DNA of 45,593 bases, taken from positions 1 to 45,593 of the forward strand of contig NZ_CABUOD010000039.1 in the NCBI RefSeq assembly GCF_902493135.1. Reading direction: 5' to 3'. Shown in pieces: positions 15,615-23,944 of this stretch (position 1 is its first letter; each line of letters opens with the position of its first letter). The translations under genes and the position numbers were made by a program. Below the pieces are notes generated by a model. That model did not search any database and was not told where the DNA came from. It saw only the letters and a list, made by a program, of their open reading frames with translations. Source of the stretch: an uncultured Parabacteroides sp. Its GTDB lineage: Bacteria; Bacteroidota; Bacteroidia; Bacteroidales; Tannerellaceae.

Positions 15615-17768
15615 CTATTCTCCGTATAACACAGTATTGGTAATCCATGCAAAAACATTGGCTATCAGCTTGGAAGCATCATTATTAATTATTCCCGAAG
15701 TATTGTTTATCCGATTATTATTTGTACTTTCGATATTTGATGAAGTGCTACCCAAATCTAAATCTCCTATATAGACGATCCGCCTCGAATAGTCTACTCC
15801 CAACACGATGCCGCCAGCCTTTCCGATGAGGATCGGCGTGATTCCTTTTGCCGACTCTGTGTTCAAAAGTATTTCACCGTGATAGGCATCGTAGTTTCGG
15901 AATGAGAAATCCGATGCAATCGGAGTGTACGTACCGGTTGTAAAAGGGCCTGTGGCAGTGAAATAGTTATTGTCCGCACTTGAAGGGGCTAAGGAAAACT
16001 CTTTATTATTGGTGACCAGATACTGTATATTGCTACTTCCGCCTAATAATTCATTTACCAGATATTTGCTTACATCCGCCGCATCATAGGAAGCGATCAG
16101 GACACGATTTTTCCTTGCTTTTAACCAATTATGCACCTTCAACGCGTCTTCATTACCAAACGAGCCATTAGACATATAATGAACATAGATGACATCAAAT
16201 GCTGCAAAAAGAGCGTCTGTCAATTTATTGTTGTTCACATTCGTCCGCATCAGATTATAACCAGCGCATTCGACGGTCCCGTCCGGTCCAAAATTATCCG
16301 GATTGTCCAAAATCCCTCTCAAACCGTCTGAACGACTTTCCGGATTGACAGAAGCGATGATGTTTGAACCCAGATTGCCCAAGCCGGCATTAAACGTAAG
16401 AAGATTGATCACTCGGTAAGCCGCTACGTCATACTTTTGCTTTATGACGATTGCAACTTTCCACCGGTTGGCGGTAATGACAAAGTTCTGGATACGGCCG
16501 TCATGGCCCGACGGATTATTTTGCAGCGCCTTGATGATCAGTTGACTGCCATCCGGGTTCTTCTCCACGGTAAAATAGTCATTCGCCAATGACTGGCTTT
16601 CGGGGCCTGACGGCATGCCGTCTGTATCCGCCCACTGCAATGTGTAGTCGGGCAGGTCGGTGGACACATTGATTGTGCTTTTGGAACCGGCTTTGTTCTT
16701 CAGCATGATTTCGCGGGTGGAAACACCGAAATGATGTTCGCCGTCAAAAGACATATCGATCGTGTTGTCATCCCATTGCTGCACTTCCGCCACGATATGG
16801 GCGGACCGGTTGTTCGCCGCATCGTCCGGGTTATCCCAGCCGGGTGCGGAAATTTTCTTTACATTAAATATATATTTATGGTTGCGCAAGATTTGCCCGA
16901 AAGAATTTGTCAGGTTATCAGGATCAAAATCCATGCGGTAATAACTCATCTTGGCACTTCCGCCATAGTAACCGCCAACAACGATGCAGGTCGCACCGCT
17001 TATCCGGTCGCTCTCGGCCGGCGAATTTGCCTCAGGCAAATAAAGCCGTGCGGAAAATTCATTCGAATCTTCCTCTGCCACAGGATACATCGGACTGTTT
17101 ACATTTGTCGCACTTCCGCCGGGAACACTTGGCATCGTTACTTTCATGTTGCCTGCTTCATCGGGAATGACTTGCAGGGAATGATTGGCACGATAGGCTT
17201 TTACTCCCGCCAGTTTGAAATTTGCGACTTCGGTGGCCACGACATCCACACGGGCGATGGAACGCAACATCTTTATTCCGGCAATTTCCTGCTTTCCGGC
17301 AACCGGTAGTCCGGATGGGAACTCATATTCACCGTACATCGGGAAATTGGAGACCAAATTATCAAACTCAAGGTTCACCTTCTTTTTCACAGCCTCCTTG
17401 CTATCGCCCGGCGATGGCTCATTTGAAACGACGGCTTCGTTGGCATTTGCCAGAATGAGCAATTCGACAGGCGAGCGAGTCGATTCCAGAAGGGCTGCGA
17501 ATGTAGTTTGAGACGTGTTGCTGCTAATGGATATGCCGGGTACCCGATACCGATATTTCCGGTCTTCGAATACCAATACCTGTATTTCACTGATCAAGGA
17601 TTCATGGGCGGGTTGGCCGATCGCAGCTTTCGTCCCGGAATAAAGGGCAGAAGAGGGAACGGTTATGACTAATCTCATTGTTACGCCATTTCCGGCCGGT
17701 ATTTCTGTTTCGTCGTTGCAAGACAGGAGTAAGAGGGAAACTATCAAGATGGATATGAACTGTCTCAT
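15615..17768 (-). CDS. Large fimbrillin-like surface lipoprotein with C-terminal GATase-like domain
   Basis: A 717-residue lipoprotein (MRQFISILIVSLLLLSC; lipid Cys at 17). Residues about 25-330 resemble the fimbrillin/Mfa fold (MRLVITVPSSALYSG, ISEIQVLVFE, RSIARVDVVA, HKYIFNVKKIS). A short Ig-like or BACON-like segment follows (about 350-440). The C-terminal 275 residues have an alpha/beta look (VINLLTFNAGLGNLGSN, FDVIYVHYMSNG, NRVLIASYDAADV, RRIVYIGDLDLG), recalling ThuA or GATase-like folds. It is divergent from the mfa1/mfa2-like pair, so it may be an accessory or tip component. The start is the only ATG before the signal peptide. The C-terminal fold is inferred. Confidence 0.75.
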   Translation of the reverse strand: MRQFISILIVSLLLLSCNDETEIPAGNGVTMRLVITVPSSALYSGTKAAIGQPAHESLISEIQVLVFEDRKYRYRVPGISISSNTSQTTFAALLESTRSPVELLILANANEAVVSNEPSPGDSKEAVKKKVNLEFDNLVSNFPMYGEYEFPSGLPVAGKQEIAGIKMLRSIARVDVVATEVANFKLAGVKAYRANHSLQVIPDEAGNMKVTMPSVPGGSATNVNSPMYPVAEEDSNEFSARLYLPEANSPAESDRISGATCIVVGGYYGGSAKMSYYRMDFDPDNLTNSFGQILRNHKYIFNVKKISAPGWDNPDDAANNRSAHIVAEVQQWDDNTIDMSFDGEHHFGVSTREIMLKNKAGSKSTINVSTDLPDYTLQWADTDGMPSGPESQSLANDYFTVEKNPDGSQLIIKALQNNPSGHDGRIQNFVITANRWKVAIVIKQKYDVAAYRVINLLTFNAGLGNLGSNIIASVNPESRSDGLRGILDNPDNFGPDGTVECAGYNLMRTNVNNNKLTDALFAAFDVIYVHYMSNGSFGNEDALKVHNWLKARKNRVLIASYDAADVSKYLVNELLGGSSNIQYLVTNNKEFSLAPSSADNNYFTATGPFTTGTYTPIASDFSFRNYDAYHGEILLNTESAKGITPILIGKAGGIVLGVDYSRRIVYIGDLDLGSTSSNIESTNNNRINNTSGIINNDASKLIANVFAWITNTVLYGE

Positions 17769-17800
17769 GATGTATTTTTCAGATAAAACATGAATCGTCT

Positions 17801-17808
17801 TACATTTG
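17801..17808 (+). promoter_or_regulatory. -7-like box for the Mfa-type operon
   Basis: TACATTTG matches TAnnTTTG, leaving a leader of about 140 bases before the ATG at 17958. The leader holds A/T-rich tracts but no clear riboswitch. Confidence 0.45.
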
Positions 17809-17957
17809 TTTCATGAATGCGAACGAACTGTTTTTTAATAGATTCCCTTTTTCAAAAAAATATAACTATTTGATCCGGAAAGTTGTTATGTAGGACAACC
17901 CTGTCAAATCAGACGAAATAAAAAATCAATATAAATATTCACTTAAAAAATAAACGT

Positions 17958-19352
17958 ATGAAAACAAGCAATTTGTGTATAACACTATTTACGGCATTAG
18001 CTGTCACGGCATGCAGTAAAGATAACGAACTTTCGAAAGGATCTGCCGATGACCCGAATGCTGGTGCGCCGGATGCCTATGCCTCTATCGCTATCACGAT
18101 TCCCCACACGACTATGACGAAGGCCGCTTCGAGCCGTGCCGTAGATCCGGGAACTTCGGATGAAAACAAGGTCAAGACCTTGCATGTTTTTATTTATGAT
18201 GCCGATTCCCCAAATACTCCGACAGTTGCCGAATTTACAGTAGACGACGGCTCTCTTGCCCCAAAATCTTCCGGCAGCTCCACATGGGTGACAAACAAAC
18301 CCATCAAAACCAAGAAAGCCGATAAATATATTTTTGCCGCCGTGAACTTAAACACGGATATGGCAAACTATATCACAGCAAACGGATTTGGGGCATTCAG
18401 CTATCATGAATTTGCCCAGGAAATCTCGCAACTGGCAGACCAAACAGATGGCTTCGTCATGTTCAACGCGAATTACCCGGAAAATACACCCGCCGCAAAC
18501 TTGTACGACAATGAGAGTCTTGCGCAGGCAAACCACATGTCCATTCCCGTTTCCCGCGTCGTGGCAAAAGCAGCGGTATTCAGAGCGAATGATTTCAAAG
18601 TCAACGGGGGAGGCAATATGGAAGATATAAAATTCGGTTGGAGAAATCTGAATAAAAAGTTCTATTTCATACAGGATGAAAGGGATGAGTTTATCAAAGA
18701 CTATAACTGGTCAAGTTTTTCCGCATCGGATTTCAACAGGGGAGCGGATGCCATAAATACTTATAATTCGACCGATGTCCCGGTCTCTTTTTCTTATGCG
18801 CCGGAAAACTCATTCCAATACGGCTTAGGCCAATCAGAAGTAGACGGAGCCACCTTTATCAGCGTCAGCGGGGTGTTTACACCTGATAAAGTGATATCGA
18901 CTTCTAATTCGTCTCCTTCAGGGTCAGGAGACTTTACAATCATCGATAATCCTAATAACCCCGACAAAACGTTCTATGTAGTCAGAACGGCCGACGGCAT
19001 CGCTAACTATTTCGTAAACGGTACCATAGCGCAACAATATGCTGATCTTTGTATAAAAGGTACCCCCGGAATGCCTTCCTATAGCGACGGGACGTATATT
19101 TTGGATAAAAACACGTTTACAAACGGAATCTGCTACTTCCATATTTTCGTCAATGCCAATGCCGCCTCTCCGCAAGCTCCTTATAATGTCTATCGGAATC
19201 AGTATTTCAAGGTAAACATCCATAGCATTCAGGCTCCGGGTAATCCTTCAGACAATTTCGATACGGGAGAGGCGATCAAACCTGATACATGGATAAGTAC
19301 AGACATAGAAATAAATCCGTGGGAGGTCTATGAAGAAGATTATGATCTGTAG
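17958..19352 (+). CDS. Mfa1-like major fimbrial subunit lipoprotein
   Basis: A 464-residue fimbrillin. The signal ends at TALAVTAC (lipid Cys 19). The N-terminal region (YASIAITIPHTTM, VKTLHVFIYDAD, DKYIFAAVNLNTDM) and the C-terminal strand signature (QYFKVNIHSIQAPG near 405-418, then INPWEVYEEDY) are typical of P. gingivalis Mfa1-type pilins. These are exported as lipoproteins, cut at an Arg by a surface protease, and polymerise by donor-strand exchange. SSRAVD near residue 60 offers a possible cleavage Arg. The anchor gene follows 36 bases after the stop. Confidence 0.88.
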   Translation: MKTSNLCITLFTALAVTACSKDNELSKGSADDPNAGAPDAYASIAITIPHTTMTKAASSRAVDPGTSDENKVKTLHVFIYDADSPNTPTVAEFTVDDGSLAPKSSGSSTWVTNKPIKTKKADKYIFAAVNLNTDMANYITANGFGAFSYHEFAQEISQLADQTDGFVMFNANYPENTPAANLYDNESLAQANHMSIPVSRVVAKAAVFRANDFKVNGGGNMEDIKFGWRNLNKKFYFIQDERDEFIKDYNWSSFSASDFNRGADAINTYNSTDVPVSFSYAPENSFQYGLGQSEVDGATFISVSGVFTPDKVISTSNSSPSGSGDFTIIDNPNNPDKTFYVVRTADGIANYFVNGTIAQQYADLCIKGTPGMPSYSDGTYILDKNTFTNGICYFHIFVNANAASPQAPYNVYRNQYFKVNIHSIQAPGNPSDNFDTGEAIKPDTWISTDIEINPWEVYEEDYDL

Positions 19353-19388
19353 TTTGCCATCTATAAATGCTTGAAATTCTCCTGTAAA

Positions 19389-20291
19389 ATGAAAACCTGC
19401 CTAAAATGGATAATATTAATCGCGTGGCCGTTCATAACGACGAATTGTATAAAAGAAGGTTTACCCGAATGCACCCCGGATGATACAGGCATTGTCCTTA
19501 AATTCCGGTATTCAACCGGTACGGATACAAAAAGTAACGGAAACGGAATCGATCGGTTGTCTGTATTCATTTTTGATGATACAGGTCTCTTTATTTCACA
19601 AGTAAACGACTCCCTGATATGGATCGATGATAATTACGAATTGGAGCTTCCTTATAAACAAGGGAGTTACCAATTTGTGACATGGGCAGGTTATGACGAG
19701 ACGACATACGGGACAACAACATGCATACCGGGCAAAACACAGATGGAAGATTTTTTCTTATTCTTGAAACGTGATACGGATCACCGAATTACCAATCAAC
19801 CCAAGTTGCTCTATCATGGGATGCACAAGACGCTCACATTAGATGAACACAAAAAAACGATTGCCTGGATAAACCTAAAACAGATAACCAACCATATCCG
19901 TGTCATTGTCTACCATTTGGATAAGTCCGGATCCCATAACGTCCATATTGAAGATAACAACGGTAAATACGGATACTCGTCTTTGTTTGCCGATGACGAC
20001 CGGATTACTTATACGCCTGTTTATGTGAAACAGGCAAAGGAGAACGATACGTTAACCGCCGACTTCAATGTAATGAAACTTGATAAAAACCGGATGCCGC
20101 GCCTCCTGATCCTGGATGAGGCAAATACAGTCCGTTACAATGGGAATCTTATCGGAGAACTGCTTGGAAAGAATCCCGAAATCGATTTAGAGAATGAACA
20201 TGACTTTACGATTGAAATATCATTCGATGGTTATACTCCGATCAACATAAAAATTAACGGGTGGGAAATAAAAGAGAGCGACGAGATGTAA
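19389..20291 (+). CDS. Mfa2/FimB-family fimbrial anchor lipoprotein
   Basis: A 300-residue lipoprotein of the FimB/Mfa2 family. The signal ends at PFITTNC, then the family pattern GIVLKFRYSTGTD, IDRLSVFIFDDTGLF, ELPYKQGSYQFVTWAG, NHIRVIVYHLD and the terminal INIKINGWEI. Mfa2 anchors the fimbria to the outer membrane and limits its length. I use the ATG at 19389; an in-frame TTG lies 18 bases earlier. It follows the Mfa1-like gene in one operon. Confidence 0.85.
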   Translation: MKTCLKWIILIAWPFITTNCIKEGLPECTPDDTGIVLKFRYSTGTDTKSNGNGIDRLSVFIFDDTGLFISQVNDSLIWIDDNYELELPYKQGSYQFVTWAGYDETTYGTTTCIPGKTQMEDFFLFLKRDTDHRITNQPKLLYHGMHKTLTLDEHKKTIAWINLKQITNHIRVIVYHLDKSGSHNVHIEDNNGKYGYSSLFADDDRITYTPVYVKQAKENDTLTADFNVMKLDKNRMPRLLILDEANTVRYNGNLIGELLGKNPEIDLENEHDFTIEISFDGYTPINIKINGWEIKESDEM

Positions 20292-20377
20292 TTATCCCTG
20301 TTCTCTGCGGAAGGACAGGGTACTGAGCCCAAATGCCTAACCACATATAAACCAGTATTTTGTTTTCCAATATTTCA

Positions 20378-20400
20378 AATAGGTAACGAAACAGTAACGA
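20378..20400. repeat. Left copy of bipartite GTAACGA motif
   Basis: AATAGGTAACGA-N4-GTAACGA. The two GTAACGA units are 11 bp apart. The same arrangement occurs at 22809-22831. Confidence 0.6.
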
Positions 20401-20533
20401 TTTTTGCAGGGCTGTTTGTCTCCCTGTCTCACAGATTCAAAGATACAACACATTTTTGCATTACGCAAATGTCTGAATATAAATGTTTCAGCTTATCCGA
20501 TACAAACAAAAAAATGAGGCGAGGTATTTAACT

Positions 20534-20551
20534 TTTGAGCCATACAACAAA
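20534..20551. promoter_or_regulatory. Candidate AraC-regulator box, autoregulatory copy
   Basis: TTTGAGCCATACAACAAA ends 21 bases before the -7 box TACCTTTG. It agrees at 15 of 18 positions with the box at 21487, which has the same spacing to its own -7 box. Confidence 0.6.
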
Positions 20552-20572
20552 ATGATTTCTTTTGAAAAGAGT

Positions 20573-20580
20573 TACCTTTG
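20573..20580 (+). promoter_or_regulatory. -7 box for the AraC-family gene
   Basis: TACCTTTG matches TAnnTTTG, 22 bases before the ATG at 20603. It decides the start of the gene. Confidence 0.7.
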
Positions 20581-20602
20581 CAAAAGAAATCATAATAAAG
20601 AA

Positions 20603-21445
20603 ATGACAGACAGAATTAATACCCTACGTTATGCGGACATCTTTTTTGCGATGTATTTTGACGGAGGAATGAGCTGCACGCACCGAAATCATTCACACGT
20701 GTTAGTCTATATTTATTCCGGTGAAATGGTAATTGAAGAAAAAGGTAAAAATACCAAACTGCATAGAGGCGATTGTGCCTTTATTCGCAAGGATTTTAGC
20801 GTCCGCATGACAAAGCAAGCGTGGAATGGAGAGCAGTTCAAGGCTATTTTTCTAATGTTTACACCGAAGTTCTTACGTAACTTCTACAACAAGTTAGAGA
20901 CAAATTCAATCCCCAAGGATGCCAAAAGGGAGAAAGTAAGCCTCTATAAGTTGCCGTCTAACCGTCCCGATATTACAAGCCTGTTCGAATCAATGACACC
21001 TTATTTCGATTCGGATATCCAGCCTACAGAAGAGTTATTGCACCTGAAAATGGTCGAGGGAATGTATGTGCTACTCAATACGAACAAGAATCTGTACGCA
21101 TCGGTTTTCGATTTTACCGACCCATGGAAAATTGATATTCTGAATTTCTTGGAAAATAATTATATGAATGATATATCAATGGAAGAAATAGCCAATTATA
21201 CGGGACGCAGCCTTTCCACATTCAAACGGGATTTCAAAAAATGCAGTCCTCTTTCCCCACGTGAATGGCTAATATGTCGTCGCCTCGAAGCCGCCCACGA
21301 ATTAATACAAAAAGGCGAACGCAAGGTGTCAGAGATTTGCTTTGAGGTCGGTTTCAAGAATCTCTCGCACTTTTCGAAGATTTATAAAGAAAAATACGGT
21401 ATTCCTCCTACAAGGAATCTGCAACATGAAATGAGTCTCGCATAG
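20603..21445 (+). CDS. AraC-family transcriptional regulator
   Basis: A 280-residue regulator. The N-terminal half is cupin-like (HSHVLVYIYSGEMVIEE, GDCAFIRKDFSVRM). The C-terminal 100 residues hold the two AraC HTH motifs (SMEEIANYTGRSLSTFKRDFKK and VSEICFEVGFKNLSHFSKIYKEKYG). I start at the ATG 22 bases after the promoter box. It precedes a set of decayed and intact enzyme genes, and a shared box before it and the SDR remnant suggests it controls both. The ligand is unknown. Proteins of this type with SDR and hydrolase neighbours are common in Bacteroidota. Confidence 0.9.
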   Translation: MTDRINTLRYADIFFAMYFDGGMSCTHRNHSHVLVYIYSGEMVIEEKGKNTKLHRGDCAFIRKDFSVRMTKQAWNGEQFKAIFLMFTPKFLRNFYNKLETNSIPKDAKREKVSLYKLPSNRPDITSLFESMTPYFDSDIQPTEELLHLKMVEGMYVLLNTNKNLYASVFDFTDPWKIDILNFLENNYMNDISMEEIANYTGRSLSTFKRDFKKCSPLSPREWLICRRLEAAHELIQKGERKVSEICFEVGFKNLSHFSKIYKEKYGIPPTRNLQHEMSLA

Positions 21446-21486
21446 ATTGCGGGACTTTTTTATTCATGGACTTCCCAACAAAGCAC

Positions 21487-21504
21487 TTTGAACCACGCAA
21501 CAAA
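21487..21504. promoter_or_regulatory. Candidate AraC-regulator box, target copy
   Basis: TTTGAACCACGCAACAAA, 21 bases before TACCTTTG at 21526, exactly as in the AraC gene promoter. A neighbouring CAACAAAGC direct repeat (21476-21484 and 21498-21506, 22 bp apart) may be a second contact. Confidence 0.6.
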
Positions 21505-21525
21505 GCCATAATGCCATAGACCTCT

Positions 21526-21533
21526 TACCTTTG
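21526..21533 (+). promoter_or_regulatory. -7 box before the SDR remnant and acetyltransferase
   Basis: TACCTTTG matches TAnnTTTG. It now drives the remnant and probably the acetyltransferase gene. Confidence 0.65.
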
Positions 21534-21578
21534 CATCAGAAAACAATTAGAACTTATAACAAATAAAATTAGATAATT

Positions 21579-21738
21579 ATGGCAGAGATTACCGATGACG
21601 AGTTCGACCGCACAGTGGCTGCAGACCTGAAGCAAGCCAGAAGAAAGCACCGATGCCGTGTTGTGGTTGTGCAGTCCGCAAGCAACTTATATGAACGGGC
21701 ATGGTTTAATTGCAGATGGAGGTATCACTATTAAATAA
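21579..21738 (+). pseudogene. Short-chain dehydrogenase (SDR) remnant with internal deletion and frameshift
   Basis: The 5' part reads MAEITDDEFDRTVAADLK, typical of the middle of an SDR enzyme. After a deletion junction near 21635 the frame shifts, and a different frame reads AVLWLCSPQATYMNGHGLIA then DGGITIK and stop, the usual SDR C-terminus. The nucleotide-binding N-terminus and catalytic Tyr-x3-Lys region are missing. What is left cannot be an oxidoreductase. It keeps an intact promoter and box upstream. Confidence 0.75.
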
Positions 21739-21746
21739 AGAACAAC

Positions 21747-22313
21747 ATGAAAGATATTTTTGAAAAAGATTTGTCAGGCGAAATGGTTTCGCCCAACGAA
21801 CCGGGTTACGAGGCGTTGATTGCCGACATCTTCGCTACCATCAAGACTGCGACAGAGATGAATACGGGTTATCGCACTACCAAAGAAGTCCACGACTATA
21901 TGGAACGGATTCTTGGCAAACCACTTGAAGAGAGTACAACGGTACTACCGCCACTTTATATTGATTATGGCAAGCCGATTACTATAGGAAAGGGGTGTTT
22001 CATTCAGCAGTGCTGCACTTTTTTCGGTCGTGGCGATATTACAATCGGCAACGATGTATTCATCGGTCCGAAAGTCAATCTGATAACAATCAACCATGAC
22101 CCGAATCCGGAAAACCGCAGTGCAACCTATGGTCGTCCGATAGTCATAGAAAATAAGGCATGGATTGGTATCAACTCAACAATTCTGCCGGGAGTACATA
22201 TCGGTTATGGTGCGATTGTCGGAGCAGGTAGTGTTGTAACCAAAGATGTGCCGCCTATGACGGTTGTAGCAGGTAATCCGGCTCGGTTTATTAAGGAAAT
22301 TGAAGTCAAATAA
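21747..22313 (+). CDS. Hexapeptide-repeat sugar O-acetyltransferase
   Basis: A 188-residue left-handed beta-helix acyltransferase of the maltose/galactoside acetyltransferase type. Hexapeptide repeats run from about residue 72 to 180 (ITIGKGCFI, ITIGNDVFIGPKVNLITI, WIGINSTILPGVHIG, GAIVGAGSVVTKDVPP), with the catalytic-type His in TINHDPN and the closing VVAGNPARFIKEI. It probably moves an acetyl group from acetyl-CoA to a sugar hydroxyl; the natural acceptor is unknown. The short N-terminal maltose-acetyltransferase helix region looks diverged. It is the only intact enzyme gene in the cassette, 8 bases after the SDR remnant. Confidence 0.88.
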   Translation: MKDIFEKDLSGEMVSPNEPGYEALIADIFATIKTATEMNTGYRTTKEVHDYMERILGKPLEESTTVLPPLYIDYGKPITIGKGCFIQQCCTFFGRGDITIGNDVFIGPKVNLITINHDPNPENRSATYGRPIVIENKAWIGINSTILPGVHIGYGAIVGAGSVVTKDVPPMTVVAGNPARFIKEIEVK

Positions 22314-22332
22314 ATTAAAAGACAACAGTTGA

Positions 22333-22734
22333 AATTACAAGAACGGAGATTATGAGCGTGATGGTGGTGTCATAGACCCCGTACCCAACGATGCTCCACT
22401 TTTCGTGCGTCAGTATCACGACTACTATAAGACGAAACGGGGCTATCACCGCCGTTCACCTAATTCCAACGAGGGGATTAACAAAACAGCAACATTGTCG
22501 TTCGCCAATATGCCGATTCTCACGTATATAGACGAAATCCGCAGTGCCGTACTGTTGATACATGGCGAAAAGGCACATTCCCGTTATTTCAGCGAGGACG
22601 CCTTTAAGAAACTGAAAGGCAACAACAAAGAACTGTTGATTATTCCTAATGCGAACCACACGGATTTATATGATAATCTGACCATAATTCCTTTCGACAA
22701 GATAGAGATATTTTTCAAAAACGCTTTTAGGTAA
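22333..22734 (+). pseudogene. C-terminal fragment of an alpha/beta hydrolase
   Basis: The frame from 22333 reads NYKNGDYERDGGVIDPVPND and continues through YHDYYKTKRGYHRRSPNSN, LSFANMPILTYIDEI, AVLLIHGEKAHSRYFSEDAF and IIPNANHTDLYDN to a stop at 22734. This is the last 130 or so residues of a YcjY-like hydrolase, including the acidic and His parts of the triad (His in NANH). The N-terminal half with the nucleophile is missing, and an in-frame stop lies just upstream at 22330. It is a 5'-deleted remnant. Confidence 0.75.
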
Positions 22735-22808
22735 AATAATCTCACAGTAAGTCTTAGTAGCCCATTTGTCTATTTGACTTTTAGGCTATTGTTTATATAA
22801 CGGTAGGG

Positions 22809-22831
22809 AATAGGTAACGATTTAGTAACGA
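22809..22831. repeat. Right copy of bipartite GTAACGA motif
   Basis: AATAGGTAACGA-N4-GTAACGA, the same as at 20378-20400 except for the four spacer bases, in the same orientation. The two copies bracket the AraC cassette. Confidence 0.6.
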
Positions 22832-22887
22832 AACTATGTCTTTTCAAGTCCTTTTGTTGTCTTGGGAACAAGACTTATAGACAATAA

Positions 22888-22920
22888 AAAAACCTACAAA
22901 TCGCTGATTTGCAGGTTTTT
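22888..22920. terminator. Bidirectional terminator between cassette and tRNA-Ser
   Basis: Two 15-base arms (22888-22902 and 22906-22920), AAAAACCT and AGGTTTTT at the ends, one internal mismatch and a GCT loop. It can stop transcription both ways, including the tRNA transcript. Confidence 0.8.
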
Positions 22921-22956
22921 GCCCGCTTACTATCCTGTTTTGTCCAGTAGGTTCAG

Positions 22957-23043
22957 CGGAAAGCGAGGGATTCGAACCCCCGGTACAGTTACCCGTACAC
23001 CGCATTTCGAGTGCGGCCCAATCGACCACTCTGGCAGCTTTCC
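22957..23043 (-). tRNA. tRNA-Ser (CGA)
   Basis: 87 bases on the minus strand. The acceptor stem GGAAAGC/GCTTTCC, a long variable arm (GTAC/GTAC stem), the T-loop GGTTCGAATCC and the anticodon loop CTCGAAA (anticodon CGA) are all present. CCA is not encoded. The 3' end faces the AraC cassette. Confidence 0.95.
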
Positions 23044-23117
23044 TTAGGTCGTCATTTGCGAGTACAAATGTAGGGAAAATTTAATTCCGTTGTCCTTTCA
23101 AGAGAATTTTTTTCCAA

Positions 23118-23146
23118 TAAAAAAGGCATTCTCCCAGAAGAATGCC
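23118..23146 (-). terminator. Terminator of the rubrerythrin gene
   Basis: GGCATTCT/AGAATGCC stem with a T run on the minus strand, 26 bases after the rubrerythrin stop. Confidence 0.8.
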
Positions 23147-23171
23147 CTTTCCTTGTTAACGAATTTGCGAA

Positions 23172-23723
23172 TTATTTGAAATAACGGTTGTATAAACCTT
23201 CAAAACCTTTGCCGTGGCGAGCTTCGTCCTTACACATTTCGTGAACAGTGTCGTGGATAGCGTCCAGGTTTAATTGTTTTGCACGGGTGGCAATGCGTTT
23301 CTTGTCTTCACAAGCACCGCATTCAGCGTCTTTACGTTTTTCCAGGTTTGTTTTCGTGTCCCAAACAACATCCCCCAGCAGTTCGGCAAACTTAGCTGCG
23401 TGTTCAGCCTCTTCCCAAGCATAGCGTTTGAATGCTTCAGCCACTTCAGGATAGCCTTCGCGATCAGCCTGGCGACTCATAGCCAAATACATACCGACTT
23501 CAGTACATTCGCCCATGAAATGTGCATTCAAATCTTTAATCATTTCTTCATCACAACATTTAGCTACACCGATCACGTGTTCATCGGCAAAAGCCAGTGC
23601 ACCGGTCGTTTCTACCATTTCTTTAAATTTACTCTTCGGCTGCTTGCATTGAGGACAGAATTCAGGAGCTTCATCACCTTCGTGTACATAACCGCATACT
23701 GTGCAAATCCATTTCTTTTTCAT
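23172..23723 (-). CDS. Reverse rubrerythrin (N-terminal rubredoxin plus ferritin-like domain)
   Basis: A 183-residue non-haem iron peroxidase. The N-terminal rubredoxin-like centre has C7, C10, C23 and C26. The ferritin-like di-iron domain (about 55-180) shows the glutamates and histidines in FMGECTEVGMYLAMSRQAD, EEAEHAAKF and CKDEARHGKGF. The reversed domain order distinguishes it from classical rubrerythrin. It reduces hydrogen peroxide in the cytoplasm with electrons from NAD(P)H-linked carriers, protecting an anaerobe. It has its own promoter and terminator and is monocistronic. Confidence 0.92.
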   Translation of the reverse strand: MKKKWICTVCGYVHEGDEAPEFCPQCKQPKSKFKEMVETTGALAFADEHVIGVAKCCDEEMIKDLNAHFMGECTEVGMYLAMSRQADREGYPEVAEAFKRYAWEEAEHAAKFAELLGDVVWDTKTNLEKRKDAECGACEDKKRIATRAKQLNLDAIHDTVHEMCKDEARHGKGFEGLYNRYFK

Positions 23724-23789
23724 CTTTGTAAAATTTTTATTGGTTGTATAATCGTAAAATTAATTGTAACATTCGTTATCTGTTCTTTG

Positions 23790-23797
23790 CAAATGTA
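23790..23797 (-). promoter_or_regulatory. -7 box for the rubrerythrin gene
   Basis: TACATTTG on the minus strand matches TAnnTTTG; the leader is about 60 bases. Confidence 0.6.
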
Positions 23798-23944
23798 GAG
23801 AAACATTCTAAAACAAGCCCTACAAAAACTCATAAATTTATTCTATCTGCTAATTGATAAAAACTATCCATACACTTGCAAAGAATCAAGATACCAATTG
23901 GACAGGCAGGACAGTCCGTCACACGATATCGGTACAAAAGGGCC

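Larger units (their letters stand above)
20292..20602. other. Intergenic region between fimbrial operon and AraC gene
   Basis: Holds a weak hairpin CCCTGT/ACAGGG (20296-20320, no T run) that may end the fimbrial transcript, the paired GTAACGA motif (20378-20400), the AraC box (20534-20551) and the AraC promoter (20573). An upstream in-frame start for the AraC gene at 20483 lies before its promoter and is not used. Confidence 0.6.

Noticed and set aside
22957..23043. tRNA-Ser as the attachment site of the defence island
   Set aside because: No direct repeat of the tRNA 3' end is seen elsewhere in the window, no integrase gene is present, and fimbrial and housekeeping genes lie between. Only the short AraC cassette is close enough to consider.
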